From: Onchocerca lupi
Lineage: Eukaryota > Nematoda > Chromadorea > Rhabditida > Onchocercidae
Direction of reading: 5' to 3'
Length of the DNA stretch: 64,000 bases
Assembly: GCA_028564675.1 (NCBI GenBank)
Contig: JAOVVO010000323.1
Location: 1 to 64,000 of the forward strand
Every line of letters starts with the position of its first letter. The stretch's first letter is position 1. The position numbers and the translations under genes were made by a program. This document shows positions 26,701 to 39,036 of the stretch, piece after piece. The notes beneath the pieces are model-generated. The model saw only the letters and a list, made by a program, of their open reading frames with translations. It was not told where the DNA came from and did not search any database.

Positions 26701-27824
26701 AAAACGTTTCTTATAAAAGAATAATTGTATAATAGACATTACAATCTTGCAGAAATAAAAGCATACACCGTGCTCTCTGTAAGAAATATGGATATTTTCT
26801 CATATGTGTTGAAAGAATGGTTCATTTCATCATATAATATTGATACTGTTTGAAATTCTGATAATCATTCTTGATTTACAACTTATGGCGAGATTAAAAA
26901 ATCAACTTCTTAGCATTCTAATTTATGGCTAGAATAAATATGTTTTTATGAGCTCAATTTCATTTTTATTGGAAATTGCATTACTTAATGTATTTGAAAA
27001 AAAAAAAATTGAATACCGATGTAACAAATTTTGATGAGGTGAAATTTAATTAAATCCTAGATTAAAGAATTTTACATTCATTAAAAGAAAAAAGAAATAT
27101 AATTCCATATTTCCTTAAGAACTACAGCAAAATAACTGTTTGTAATTAAATTATAAATAGTAATTTGCATTATTTCTTGATTATAATACGTTGCTGCATA
27201 TAAATCACCATTTGACAGCTTTAAATGGACTAACTTCATTCTTGTCTATAATTATTTAACATTTCAATGCTGATTTCTTGAAGCAATAAATAATTTCATC
27301 ATCTGTTATAACTCATTTAATTCATAGATTTTGTTTTGAAAATATTTTGGAAAAAAAAAGAAATCAAGTGCACTTGAATATGCTGAATTGAGAAAGTAGA
27401 TTTATTAGTGCAAATAAAATTTCGTCATTTTTAATTTTATTTTGGACTTTATATTACTCGCTTGTGACTTGAATTGCTAATTGTTTTCAAATTCTATTTT
27501 TTCTTAATAAAACTTTTTCGTGAAATCGGACTAGAGTTTTTTTGTTTTAAGGTTGGAATGACCCTTCGTGATGAATACAAGATCAATCCTTATTTACGCA
27601 CTTGTTCTTTAAAATTTCGGAAAGCTTTGGTTGCTGCTGGCTATGATGTGCCTGTGGAGGTAAAAGTAGTTGGTGATCAAGACGTTGATGAAGTAAAGGA
27701 TAACTCAATGGAAACCCAAATTGCCGTTTTTAACGCTTTAGAAAAAGCTAAAAATGATTTTACGCAAAAACTTATGAAACAAATAGAGCAAAAGCGGGCG
27801 AAGAGCACTGGAGATAATGGATAA
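23788..27824 (+). CDS. PNKD: PNKD-type hydrolase, metallo-beta-lactamase fold
   Basis: Seven exons (23788-23868, 23938-24053, 24319-24502, 24603-24695, 24941-25098, 25226-25428, 27552-27824) give 354 residues from the ATG at 23831; the frame is open back to an acceptor at 23787, so an upstream exon is possible. The protein belongs to the glyoxalase II/PNKD group. Seen: an N-terminal hydrophobic segment followed by LNRAHKKRPNGHSS, matching the LRRARNRYPKGHSK of PNKD; DNYSYMVI; metal site THKHWDH, split by the intron at 24503-24602; HVPGHTAGHM; FTGDFLF; FPGHEYA; and a C-terminal NPYLR followed by a Lys/Glu-rich helix. The N-terminal match to PNKD, rather than HAGH, decides the family. The last intron is 2.1 kb, much longer than the rest. 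The human relative is linked to paroxysmal dyskinesia and synaptic regulation; the worm role is not known to me. Confidence 0.9.
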
Positions 27825-30800
27825 ATTTCGTTTTCAAGTTAAGTTTTTCTTCTCAGAAAAACTTCTCCCCTTTCTTCTTTTACATATAATGTATTTTATT
27901 TTAGTACTTCGAAAAATGTATGCGGTGTATTTTGATGGCATTGGATTTTATTAAATATTTCGAGAACTTTTCAAATTTCTAATGTTTTGAAACGCTGTTT
28001 TTGCATTCTAAATAGTTTATGGTTATTGACAATTATTATTAATTATTTGTCAGCCCCTGTAATTCTTATCAAAAAATTCTTTTAAAATAATCTTTTTCTC
28101 GTCATTATTCCTTTTATTCCGCGTATATATTCTTGAACCATCAGTCATCACTTTTTAACATCTCTTCGGATTAACTTCAGTCATTTTAAGAAACTGAAGG
28201 TTTTATGAGAGATAATTTTTTGAAATTTCGAATCCAAGAGGTGTCTTTTTTAATATGTCCGTTTTTTAGTCCAAAAATTCTGAATTGCTTGAATAATCCA
28301 ACTCATTTATAACAAAATAAGCAGTTTATATTTCATTTGTTCATACGTAATCGTAATCACTCATTTATAATTCTCCTTCCGTATTATCACATTGTGCAAT
28401 AATACTTATTAATAAACTCTGGTATTGGTGCTGTCATCCCTTTTTTTTTTTTTTTTAATCGTATTTACTGAATTCAGTGGATGTTATTAATATCGTTTAT
28501 GATTCCTATACTTTTTAAATGAATTCCAGTTATTTAATCATTCCTTCCGAAATGCAAAATTGACCTGACTCTTTAAATATCTATTCATTGGTTAGTTATT
28601 AGTTATTAATTCCTTTTCTTAGTATAACTCAAAAAGAAATTACTTCAAAATTTATCTTAATAATTTACTGAAAATATCAAATTTTTCTTCATAATTTACT
28701 GAAATTATATTACTTGGTTCTTGATTATTAATTTTTGAAATTTATTAAAGACGTGATTAATATAACCCTTGAAAATTCTGTATAAATTTCATTCTCCTTT
28801 GTAAAATATTTAATAATTTTTTTCATTTAAACCTTTAGAATACCATTTCAACTATTTTTTTCGGAATTTTAACTGTTCTTCTTTCTCAACTATTCTTTTC
28901 GGAAAACTATTAGAACTGTTCTTTTCAGAATTTTTCGAGTATTTTTGCTTTCATATGTTGAGTAGCTTAAAGATATTAAAATATTTATTTGTTTAGCTTC
29001 GGTTTTTCAGTTTTTGTAGTACTTCGTTTATAAACAATTATCACATTCATTAGCAATGATTTTGATTTCATAAATCCTCAGCTTTGATAATCATTTTTGA
29101 TATTTGAACATTCCTCATGTTAAATGTTGATCATATTAAAGATCGTCTCATCCATTACCTTTTATCTTTCATGTTTCGCAAAATCATTTTCATATAAGTA
29201 TTTCAAATTTATATGAAGGCCATCACACTATTTATTTAAATCATTGTATTCAAATATTTTGGTCTGTTGATTTATCTCAAACTGCATCTCTGGTTTGACT
29301 GTAATAAATGAACAGTATTTAAAATAATTTTTGTAGATTGATTTTGTGAATGAATATTTATAGGTAGTTACTCAGCTAAGTTGGCCATGATCCTTGGAAA
29401 GTATTGGAAAAAAATATTTTTTTTAAAATACTGTTGATGTGATTAATTTTTCAGGATTCTAATGAGACGTTATGTTTCAAATGAAATTTCACATTTATAT
29501 GTGACATAGAAATGACATATAATGTGTAATGACATATTTGAACCATAATATGGTTTATATTTCCTTATTCCTTAAAATCTCAGAGTTGTTCAATTGATTC
29601 CCTTTGATCACAAGAAAAATATAAGTATTTATGTATAATTAACTTAATATGAAAACGATAAAAATAATCTGAAAATTAATCGTTTATCTCGACATTATTA
29701 TATAATAAAATTTCGAATGATATATGGCGAAAACAGTTTTTTGGATTTATCAGATGAACAAATGACTAGATAGATGATGAAATGAACAGATCAATAATAA
29801 GTATTCGCTCACTTATATAGTCAGCAGTCATATTGGAATTAAAAAATTGAAAAAAAGAATGAGTAGATAATATAACGTATCTGCAAAGGAAATGGTGTAA
29901 TCATTCTTGAATTACTTATTCGAAATTTCTTGGAAACAATGTTTGAAATTATTCTAACGAATAAATCATTTGTAAGTCAGCTTTTATTTTCTCATTATTC
30001 TGTCTGTTCTGTTCTGTAGAATCGGAAATAAGCTATTTTTGATGTCAGAAACTGATATCAGAAATCGAGTGTGAGAAAGATAGAAAGGATTCCGTGCGTT
30101 TGTCATAGAAATTTAGAAGGAAGTTTCAGAAGAATTTCAGTCGACTTCTGACTTCAACAACCTGTTCATTTTAAACGATTGTTTCCTGATAAAGTTATTG
30201 ATATGTACACCAAAGGGTTGGCACGCGGTGAGACAAATTAGTTGGGCTATGGAGCGGTTGGCTGCTTCTGAGGGAAGGCGTGGCTGAAATGTGTCGTACA
30301 TTTCGTCCGTTAGGCTATTTAAGAGGAATAAGCAGTCCGAGCCTAGTCTTTTTGCTTGACTGTTTCTATTGCTGTCATAACTGCCAACTTTTGACTCAAG
30401 CGGGAGATAATAGATGGGCGGAGGGAATACCTAAAGCCATTTCTGGTTTAACTCGAAGTTTCCGACAATAATGGAAAAAGTTTCTATTTCGAGATTGTTG
30501 AATTCCATCATAATATTTTATGTAATGGGAGGGACTTCGGGGCTCAGTCACGCCATTTAAAATAAATTTTTGATGGAAATAAAGATTAAAATGAAATTTA
30601 AATCAAATTATGCGGCACTGTTCATAGTGATTGAATGATGATTTATTAATCAGCATTAATCATGCTGGCAATAATTAGTTTAACTAGCTTGTTTTCATGT
30701 AATTTGCAAACTTCAGCAACTAGGAAACTAATAATGGATGTTATCATAACATTTTCACTGATCAAGTTGGAATCAATCAGAAAATAGTGATGATTGGTAA

Positions 30801-30834
30801 AAGGTGAAACAGTACCTGCGTATGCTAATGTGTG
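27825..30834. other. Intergenic, no gene seen
   Basis: About 3 kb of AT-rich sequence including a T run near 28440. Nothing codes convincingly on either strand. A slightly GC-richer stretch at about 30180-30480 could be promoter sequence of the following gene. Confidence 0.5.
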
Positions 30835-33800
30835 ATGTGCAGTATTGAAATTCGTGGTCAAGCGAGATCCGTTGTTTATTCACTACTTATAACTGCTTAT
30901 CACTTTATCACTATATTATCATCATCATCATCGTTAGTGTCGTCATCTGATCCAGAGACATCTCGCTTGTCCCGTTGCATTAGTTGTGCTTCTACTGCAT
31001 ATCTCAGTCTATGGAATCAACTTATGCATCATTATTTTCCTCCCAAAAACTTCACCGATCGCTGCTGGGAGCCAGATTCCGAGATTGGTACTGTCCCGTG
31101 CCGCGGTTCCTGTTTTATCTTAGTGGAAGAAATCTACGAACATTGTAAGTTTTTTAAGCTTAGTTTAATATGACTTGCTTGAAAATTTCTATAAAACGAC
31201 TGTTCTAATTTAATCGAATCATAATTTGTAGGATTTGATGGTCGGTTCCCAACTAATTAAAAGTTAATCCTGAAACTAAAATTACTTGGTACACAATTAT
31301 TATGCAATATTCAGATTCCATTCATTAGTCATCAATTCCACCATTCCTTCAAAATATGCCGTGCCTATTAGGAAATCTGTAATGTGCGAAAGATTTGTTA
31401 CAAAAAAATTCGGTTTCTTTGGCATGCTGCATTAATGAGCCGTAATTACACATTAAATAAAATCAGATCAAATGCATCTCTCTAAAATAGCATTTCCAAG
31501 TTATATATCCATTACCGAAGAGAGCCATAATGGAGTAAATCAAATGAGCCAGTATTCATCCTCCGGACCTCATGGCTGTGGCCGAAATCAACAATATATT
31601 ACTCTTCTAACCTATTTTATTTCTTTTTTTGTTTTTTTATGTCAATTGTTGTGATGCTTATTCGGTAGAAAATACAATTTTTTATTCGAACAGAAAGTTT
31701 GAAATGTGTAACAGAGAAATGCTTAGTGTCGTCATTATTCGTTCGTTCTCGTCGCAAACACAAAATTTCTTCCTATCTTTCCTTCAGTGAATCGTTGTTT
31801 TCAACATTCACGACGATTATTTTAAGTGCTTTTTGATCGAATCTTTTTTCTGGCAAGTTGGTAATAATCGAAGAGCTTGAGAGAGAGAGAGAGAGAGAGA
31901 GATGGCATCTTTGATTTTACTTCGGATAATAAAATACTTTCTAGAAAAATTTTAATGCTCACCTGGAAGAACTAAAACTACAACATCCCCTCACGTTGTC
32001 ACCATTCAGTGAAGTTTGAGAAGTTGACAATAAACAAGTAGAAGTTACAAAAAATAATAATAGAAGCAATCATTTCAGTACAAAATAAGATTCTTCCGAA
32101 AAAGCAAATCATATGACTGATAATAGTGATAAGAATTTGACATGTCCCTTCATATAATATTATATTTTGCGAATAAATTTCTCTATTTGTTATCTGAATA
32201 TCAGTTCAATCTTTAAAATTTAAAAAATTTCCAAATTTTAGACATCGGCCACAATAGCATCTCTTTTTTTATTATTATTGAAATTAAGAAAATGATAAAA
32301 AGAATTGTTCTGTCCACCATTTTGATTTTGGCTATTTCAACTATGCAACCTATTAACTTTCAGGTTTCTTTATATAGGTTAAATTTGATGAAAAGATTGG
32401 ATTTTAGGCATTGCAAACTTGACAGTTCTCATTTGTCGATTACTTTTCTATTTCTTTTTGATAATGAAAAGAAGTACATATACTTGGGTGATACAATTAT
32501 GGAGGCTAAAATTTCAATTTCGACAATTTATCTGCACAAATTATTTTTGCATTTTACTTTCTAAATAAAATAAAAGAAAAAAAGGATGAAAAATGCTGAC
32601 ACATTGAGTGGAAGAAATCATTGCTTTCAATAATATATCATACTCTTTCTTTTTCCCTTTCCTGCTCCTCTCATCTCCATTTTCTCCGTTAATTTATATT
32701 GCTCATTATTTTTCAAAGGAATCCTCTCATTTACTGAGGGAAAAAAGAAGAAAAGGATCTTTGTTTCTCGAAAGTTTTTTGTCTTCCTTTTTTCTTCTAC
32801 TCATCGAAATATAAACTAGCTAAAAGCTCAATAAATTCGCAAATTTGCATGACAATCGTGAAATACGGGAAGGGATTCGTTTCAAGATTATGCAAATGTA
32901 AAAGAGAGACTCTCAATCATCTGAAAATTGGACAACAAGCCTCATTTTGGCCTAACTTGCTAAAGCTAGCTTTCTCTTTATTCCTTTTTGCTATTGTTGT
33001 TTTGGGGATAGTCAATAAGCTTATTTGCCTTTTGGCAGGTAACCAATCTTAAAACTTCGAACTTACAAACAAGTTTCGGACATTATTATTATGTCTTGGC
33101 ATTTTTTTCCCACCTACATTGGCTTAGCTAATTTAGGTCTAAATGATTAAGACCGTTTGTTTTTTAATGGATCTTATTTGAAATATTTTTCACAGACTCT
33201 TTGAGTTAGTTTATTTGAATGTAAATTGATAAATTTAATTGCTCAAGAAAAATATGTTTCATTTATATTTATATATTTATATAAATTGCTATGTAAGGCT
33301 AATTGGTAGTTGAAACTGCATTTTTAATATGTATACTGATACTATGTATGTGACAAACCTAGCACTTCGTAAAGAAGCTGAAATTTGAGAAATTGCTGTG
33401 CAAAATTTCAGAAAAAGAAAATTGTTAAGTTCTTAGGTTGAAAAAATATCAATATTCGAAATTTCATAAAAAATTCTTCTTCGAATTTCTTTGTATACTA
33501 CTGGTTAGTTACCATCAGTTACTATAAAGTTGAAAATATGCCATATATTGGTGCTGAGCTTTAAAAATATTTCTCAAATTTTCAACTATTAAATCAAACA
33601 TCAAAAATCAAAAAAGTAATTTCCGTTGAGAAGTCATTTTGACTAATAAAATTTGTATAGCAATTAACATATTTGCTTATAATTGTACCAAATTTGCATA
33701 AAATTAATTTGCATTTATCCACACTTTATAGTCTTTTATTTTGTTAGTCGGCCGCTAGTTTATCAAGGAAAATCAAGATGTAGAATGAAAGAGCAATCAT

Positions 33801-35775
33801 TTATCATCCTATGAGATATTTGCGCTTGGGGAAAACTGCTCATATCTGATTGCAAACTTTTCCACTTTGTTTAAAAGGAATGGAGCAATTAAGCGAAAAC
33901 AATGCAAATATTATTTTGAAATGACCGCTAGATTCAAAATCATGATCGTAATGTAATATATTCAGTGTGTTCAAAAAAAAAAAAAAAAAAAAGAATCGAT
34001 CAAAAATCAAAAAAAATGTTTTCATTAAGAAGCCATTTGATCATCTGGATTATTGAGAGTCATTCTCACGAAATCTTTAATTATCATACAGCATTTCGAT
34101 TTGCTTTTCTATAAAAATGAAAAGTAAGATATATGATGCATTAAAAATATCTTTACAATTGAAGGAATTGCATTATTTAAACTTTTTCATTTGAAGAAAA
34201 ATTCCATTTGGAAAATCGATGAGGATTTTTATGAGAGAAAATCGTAGGACTTTAATAGGTATGTCAACAATTTCAAACGCTTATAACCTTCTGGCTTTTT
34301 AAATAACTAATCAACTTTCAGAGACCTTTAGATATTTAATTATTTTGCTATTAAACATAATGTTCACAAAACAAGTTCCTTGTGCATTATGTATAGAAAT
34401 CAAATCTGTGTATTGCAAGATTAATTTTTTTTTTCCTGAAATTGTTCAGTTTCGCTATAAACATAAATTTCCTAGCAATAATAAGGCTCGTTAAAATGGC
34501 ATTTTGATCTCTCATTAGTTTTAATTAATACTAATTTTACTTAATCGCAGCTCCAAAATATTTATTGAGTCTCATTCATATGCAAATGTTTAATTTTAAT
34601 TTAGCTACTTTAAAAAATACTTTCAGTTAATTAATTCCCTATAACATCGCCAAGTAAAGCACCTTAAGATTGATGAAATTAGATTTTACTCCTATCTTAC
34701 AATAACTTGAAATCTTAAAATTTTCGGTATTTCTATCCCTATTTATGTAAAGATTTTGGAAAAAATTGTTGATTGCCTCTGTTTCTGAATTTTTATTATC
34801 GAATAATCAGCAAATGAAAAACTGAGAGATGCAAATTAAATAAGGAAGTATTTTTTAGTCCGAAAATGGAAAATGGATGAACATGTTCTTTCTCATCTAT
34901 TTTCCATATTGTAATTATGAAAGCGTTAAATGTTGAAAATAATGAATCAGAAGAAAATTGTTGATATGTGTTATAATTAGTTAGCAAATTGCCTCGAAAT
35001 TACAATCTTGGCCATTTGAAAAATTCTAATTATTAAACCTTTCTCAACACTAATTTACTTGGAAAGTACTGAATTAATATTTTCCCTAAATTAGTACTTT
35101 GCCTGAGTCGATATTTTCCTTAAATCAGATTTTTCTTTTTTCATTTCAACAAATTTATAAAATCTAATTGCTACATCTTAAGTTTCGACGCATGCAATAA
35201 TGCGTGGTTGCGTGAATCGATTTCTGCTGTTTGGTCTCGATGAAGATGTCCGTGATGCATTAACTGATAAATCAGAATGCCGTACAACTGATCGACGTTT
35301 ACTTCACCTCGTGGCGCTCACTCCACAAACTGACCTCGTATACATTTTTGAACTTAATTGTACAGTATCGATCGAATTATCAGTAACTGGTAAATGCAGT
35401 ATAAAGTAACGAGGAGATGAGAGGGAAAAGGTTGAAGACTTCTCCTGAGTTGAATAAAAGGAAGAGACTGGAAGCGATTCGGTCTATCTAATCTGACCTC
35501 GACTAGAAGGTACACATTGGGAGGAAGGAAATCATTGCAGTAAATTAATTCAATTGATTCCATTATCTGCTTAGGCATCACTGCCCCAAACTCATTACCT
35601 GCTTCATTTCCAGGTGATAATGTGCTCATGTACGGGCTCGCTATGCAATCATGCAAATATGGACTATGTCCTGTCGATCGCTGTTTCTTCTGCATGCAAC
35701 GCATTCCTTCCGATTCTTATGCTGATTTTTCACTATGCTCTGCACACCTTGATGACATCAACTTGGTTCATGTGA
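30835..35775 (+). CDS. Ly-6/uPAR-fold surface protein, ODR-2/HOT-like
   Basis: Three exons (30835-31144, 35183-35337, 35614-35775) give a 208-residue protein. Seen: a hydrophobic leader (VVYSLLITAYHFITIL), then the first cysteine pair RCISCAS, then FTDRC, VPCRGSC, MRGC, KSEC and the closing MCSCTGSLCN. That last motif (CxCxxxxCN) is the signature end of the three-finger Ly-6/uPAR fold. It is followed by a hydrophobic C-terminal stretch (about 35 residues, including FLPILMLIFHYALHTLM) that fits a GPI-anchor signal or membrane segment. I recall the SCxSxxY...FTDxC...RGC spacing from the nematode ODR-2/HOT neuronal proteins; that assignment is from memory. The exon 2 donor GTATAC at 35338 and phase-0 entry into exon 3 are what recover the CN ending. 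The first intron is 4 kb. The start is uncertain because the frame is open a little upstream. Confidence 0.75.
31879..31902. repeat. (GA)12 microsatellite
   Basis: Twelve uninterrupted GA units inside the long first intron of the Ly-6-like gene. Confidence 0.95.
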
Positions 35776-36518
35776 CATGGCATTCTCCGAAAGTTCAAGA
35801 AATACAAAAAAACTACGGGCCTTTTAATGCATCATTATCCCACTCAAATGATTAATCATACCATATGTTTTGATGTGCGATTTTGACACATCATCATTAT
35901 CGATGATTTGTAAAGTTGCAATTGTCATTTGCATATTATTTGATGCTAGTAAGAGTAGAGTTATCGATTAGATGCAGTTCTGAAACTAAGAATTACTCTT
36001 GTGAGAGTTCATAAACACGAAAGCAACCGATCAAATGGTTCGGTTGAAGAGAAAGTTGAGGAGGAAATCAAAAAAAGCACTGAATTGAATCTTTTTTTAA
36101 TGGGAAAAAAAAACATCTGATATTACATTTAATATTTTTATAAAATTAGCATAAACTAACCAATCACATAAAATGTCGAAAATTTGTCCTTACAAATATT
36201 TTTCTTCAAATTTATTTCTGGCACATCTCTTTAAAAGTTTCAAATTTAATGGTCCAATGTACCTTTGTCCCGGATGTGCTTATTTTATAGGAAAATAGTT
36301 CTGGAATCTGCGAGATTTCTAAAAAACAGTCCATGAAAGGAGTGAACATTAAAATCAATATGTCGTAAGTGACTTCTTTGACATCGGTGATATGAAGGCA
36401 AGTTTGTTTAGATATAGCTGATAAGGAATGATAGAAATAAGGCAAGAAGATAAAATCAGCTTCATTGATAGCAATTTGATATGTTGACTGTGGTTGACTG
36501 TTTCACTGTCATTACAAG
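35776..36518. other. Intergenic, no gene seen
   Basis: Contains the 3' UTR of the Ly-6-like gene and a short AT-rich gap. An open frame at 35622-35855 is the out-of-frame shadow of its last exon. Confidence 0.5.
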
Positions 36519-37724
36519 ATGGTTGCACATAGTACTGCCAAATTATTGGCTACGAGGCATGCTGCAAGATACGATACGGATATACAGTTACATCATCTTT
36601 AGCATCAACTCCTTTATTACCAATAATTCTGTTCTGTTCTATTTCAGTATATCTATTCTGTTCACATGCTTGCATATCATGCTATGCCTTATCAATTGTG
36701 CCAGAAAAAAGGCAAGTTATAATATTACAATAAATAATGCTAATTATTCGGTGTTTCAATAAAGATAATTCCATAATTCTTGCAAAAATAATACACTTTA
36801 CTTCTTGTTTCGAGAAGAAATTATGATGTAAGAGTAAATAGTTCAATGAAAGTTTCCATCCATGCTCGGAAAAATTCGACTAAATCATCTCATCATTATA
36901 ACGGTTTTTAATGTGGAATTTTCAAACATACCGGAAGGGCACCACCATGTTATCCATACCTTTTTTTAATCTTACCTGAAGGATTGATAGTAATTAGTGA
37001 CCACTTCCGGTCATGCAAGTGGAGAGGGAATAATCGGGATGGCTGTCTACCGAATCTTCATGCAAACTTATCACAGCCGTATTTCCAGGTAAAACCACCT
37101 ATCCCAGATGCTGCTCCAGACCAGCCAACAGCAGTATCTCAGGAAAACAAAGATAAAGTAGAAGAGGACAAGGAGAAGAACGATGAGAGAAAGAACAAAG
37201 AAAAAACAAAGACTGAAGGAGAAAAAGAAAAAGAGAAAAAGGGTGAGGAAAGGAAGGGCGAAGAGAAAAAAGATAAGGAAAAAACTGACGAAGAGAAAAA
37301 AGATGAGGGAAAAAAAGACGAAGAGAAAAAAGATGAGGAAAAAAGTAAGGAAAAGAAGAGAAATGGCCTGGAGGAAGCAAATGCAAAAGATGACAGGGAA
37401 ACAGAGAAGAGGGATAAAAAGGATAGTGAAGTAAAAGAAGCAGAAATAAAAAAAGTAGAAGACAAAAAGGAAGAGGTAAGGATTCTGTCAAACATCTAAA
37501 ATGTAGATTTGTGCTTTTTGATAAATCCAAGTAAGACAAAATTGGGGAAGAAATAGTGGCGATGACTCGTCAAGGCATAAAGTTGAATTAAGGCAACATT
37601 ACAGGACTTGAAGAAGGATGCAGAAAATCCGATCGTCACACCTGTATCCGATGAAGATGAAGTAATAACCTTTCATTCGGATCGTTTCTCTTTTACTCGT
37701 TGCATTCCACTGTCCACTCCATAA
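36519..37724 (+). CDS. Small membrane protein with Lys/Glu-rich repeat tail
   Basis: I do not recognise a family. The best model has four exons (36519-36586, 36648-36711, 37089-37475, 37605-37724) and 212 residues. A short basic start (MVAHSTAKLLATRHAARY) precedes one hydrophobic segment (ISILFTCLHIMLCLINC) and a basic stop-transfer RKK, so a single-pass membrane protein with the long tail on the cytoplasmic side is likely. The tail begins VKPPIPDAAPDQPTAV and becomes almost only K, E and D, with ten-residue repeats of the type DEEKKDEGKK encoded by 30-bp units at about 37255-37350. The end is VTPVSDEDE plus 20 codons; a donor-like GTAATA after SDEDE means another 3' exon is possible. The second intron needs a GC donor (AAAAAAG|GCAAGT). 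The first two exons are the weak part of the model; the charged exon with clean splice sites is firmer. Confidence 0.5.
37255..37350 (+). repeat. 30-bp coding repeat (about 3 units)
   Basis: Consecutive units of the form GACGAAGAGAAAAAAGATGA plus a ten-base A-rich end encode the DEEKKDE(G/E)KK repeats in the acidic/basic tail of the membrane protein. Confidence 0.8.
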
Positions 37725-38713
37725 ATGAAAATGAGAGAGAAAAGGGACTGTCGACTCAGATGATGTGATTAGTACTCAGGAAGGAAGATAAGAGCGACAA
37801 AAATGATTTGAAATTTGCATCTCAGTCGATAACTTGCAAGAGGTTGGCTTATTCAAGATGTACATTACGCTCTTCGATCTCACTGCTTTTTTTCAGATAA
37901 CGGCTCAGCAAACACAAGCAAGTGACCTTTAACCCATCATTTGATGATCTTTCAACTGAGAGCCACTCACTCATCGTTGGATCTCATCGTTGCATAGTAT
38001 CTGGCTCTTTCTGTCATTTCATCGTGATAACACTGAATAGTAGACGATAAACACGATTTTGTCGCTCAAAGAGAGAAGATGCTTGAATCTCACAGCCTTC
38101 CTCTGAATCTTCCGTCAAATTTGAAATTAATTCAGAAATGGTATTTTCAGTTTTGTCTGTGCAAGTTGGGATATTTTAAAGATGGGATATTTTACGAAAC
38201 ATAAGTCGCATAAGCTCCTTTCTCCCTTACTCTTTTCGTACCACTTGAAAATCTTCGTCCTTCATGGTCGCCAAATGTTTCTAAGCTAATCTTCGCTGAT
38301 CTTAAAATATCAAACGCTGTTCTTACCACAAGTATCTTTCTGCTACATTTGTTTACACTTCTACTGCTCATTTTGTGTTGCATTCCGTTTTACTTATTAA
38401 ATAAAGTTGATGAAATTCTGAACTCTCACTGTATAGTCATATGTACAGAATCCTATCGCAAAATAACAACAATTCTTATCAGCTGTGACCATAATCAATA
38501 AGGCAAGCAATTCAGAAGCAGACTGTGAAGCAGTTTGGAAAATTTTAAGTTTTATATTCATACAAATCGAATACAAAGATTCTATGGGCCTACGAAAAAC
38601 AAATATGCTAATAACTTGTTTCTTCAACAAAAATGAGGGATAAAGAGGAGATTTTATAGCAACAAAGTAAACGAAGTTCTAATCCTAACTGTGTTAGGAA
38701 AATAAAATTTGCA
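37725..38713. other. Intergenic, no gene seen
   Basis: No exon supported on either strand. Confidence 0.5.
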
Positions 38714-39036
38714 GGAAGGTTGGAACCTGGTACAAATGATTTATTGTACAATAAAGTCCTTGATATGACGAATTTTATTTGCCCCAGCTATAGTACTCAA
38801 TGATTTGATGAATATCGATAGCAAATCGATAATTCGTACTTGCCTTTGAGAGGAAGGAAGTTATTTGATAGAATTTGATGAGATTTAGAAAGCAACGCTT
38901 GTCGAATACCGATTAGAACAAAGGATTGGATGTCCTCACCGATCAGAGCAGAGGACTGAATGCCCTGGCTGGTCAGGCAATGGACTTAATTCAAAAGAAT
39001 GGCTCCTGTGACAAGAAACCTTTTTTATAGTGGAGA
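38714..39036. repeat. Interspersed repeat, copy 1
   Basis: About 320 bases that align, with gaps, to 48172-48510. Shared blocks include TCCTTGATATGACGAATTTT, GATAGAATTTGATGAG, GAAAGC(A/G)(A/C)CGCTT(G/A)TCGAATACCGAT and several GATCAGAGCA(A/G)AGGA-type subrepeats. No ORF. Likely a short non-autonomous element or old satellite unit; ends were not defined precisely. Confidence 0.8.

Noticed and set aside
30280..30471. 63-codon plus-strand frame in a GC-richer stretch
   Set aside because: No signal peptide, domain or in-phase donor linking it to the Ly-6-like exon; more likely promoter or 5' flanking DNA.
35622..35855. Cys-rich plus-strand frame ending in YGPFNASLSHSND
   Set aside because: It overlaps the last exon of the Ly-6-like gene in another frame; the phase-0 frame recovers the family's CxCxxxxCN end and a hydrophobic anchor, so it is preferred as the main product.
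37099..37539. 146- and 118-codon minus-strand frames rich in Leu, Phe and Ser
   Set aside because: They are antisense shadows of the Lys/Glu-rich exon; the AAG/GAA codons read as CTT/TTC on the other strand.
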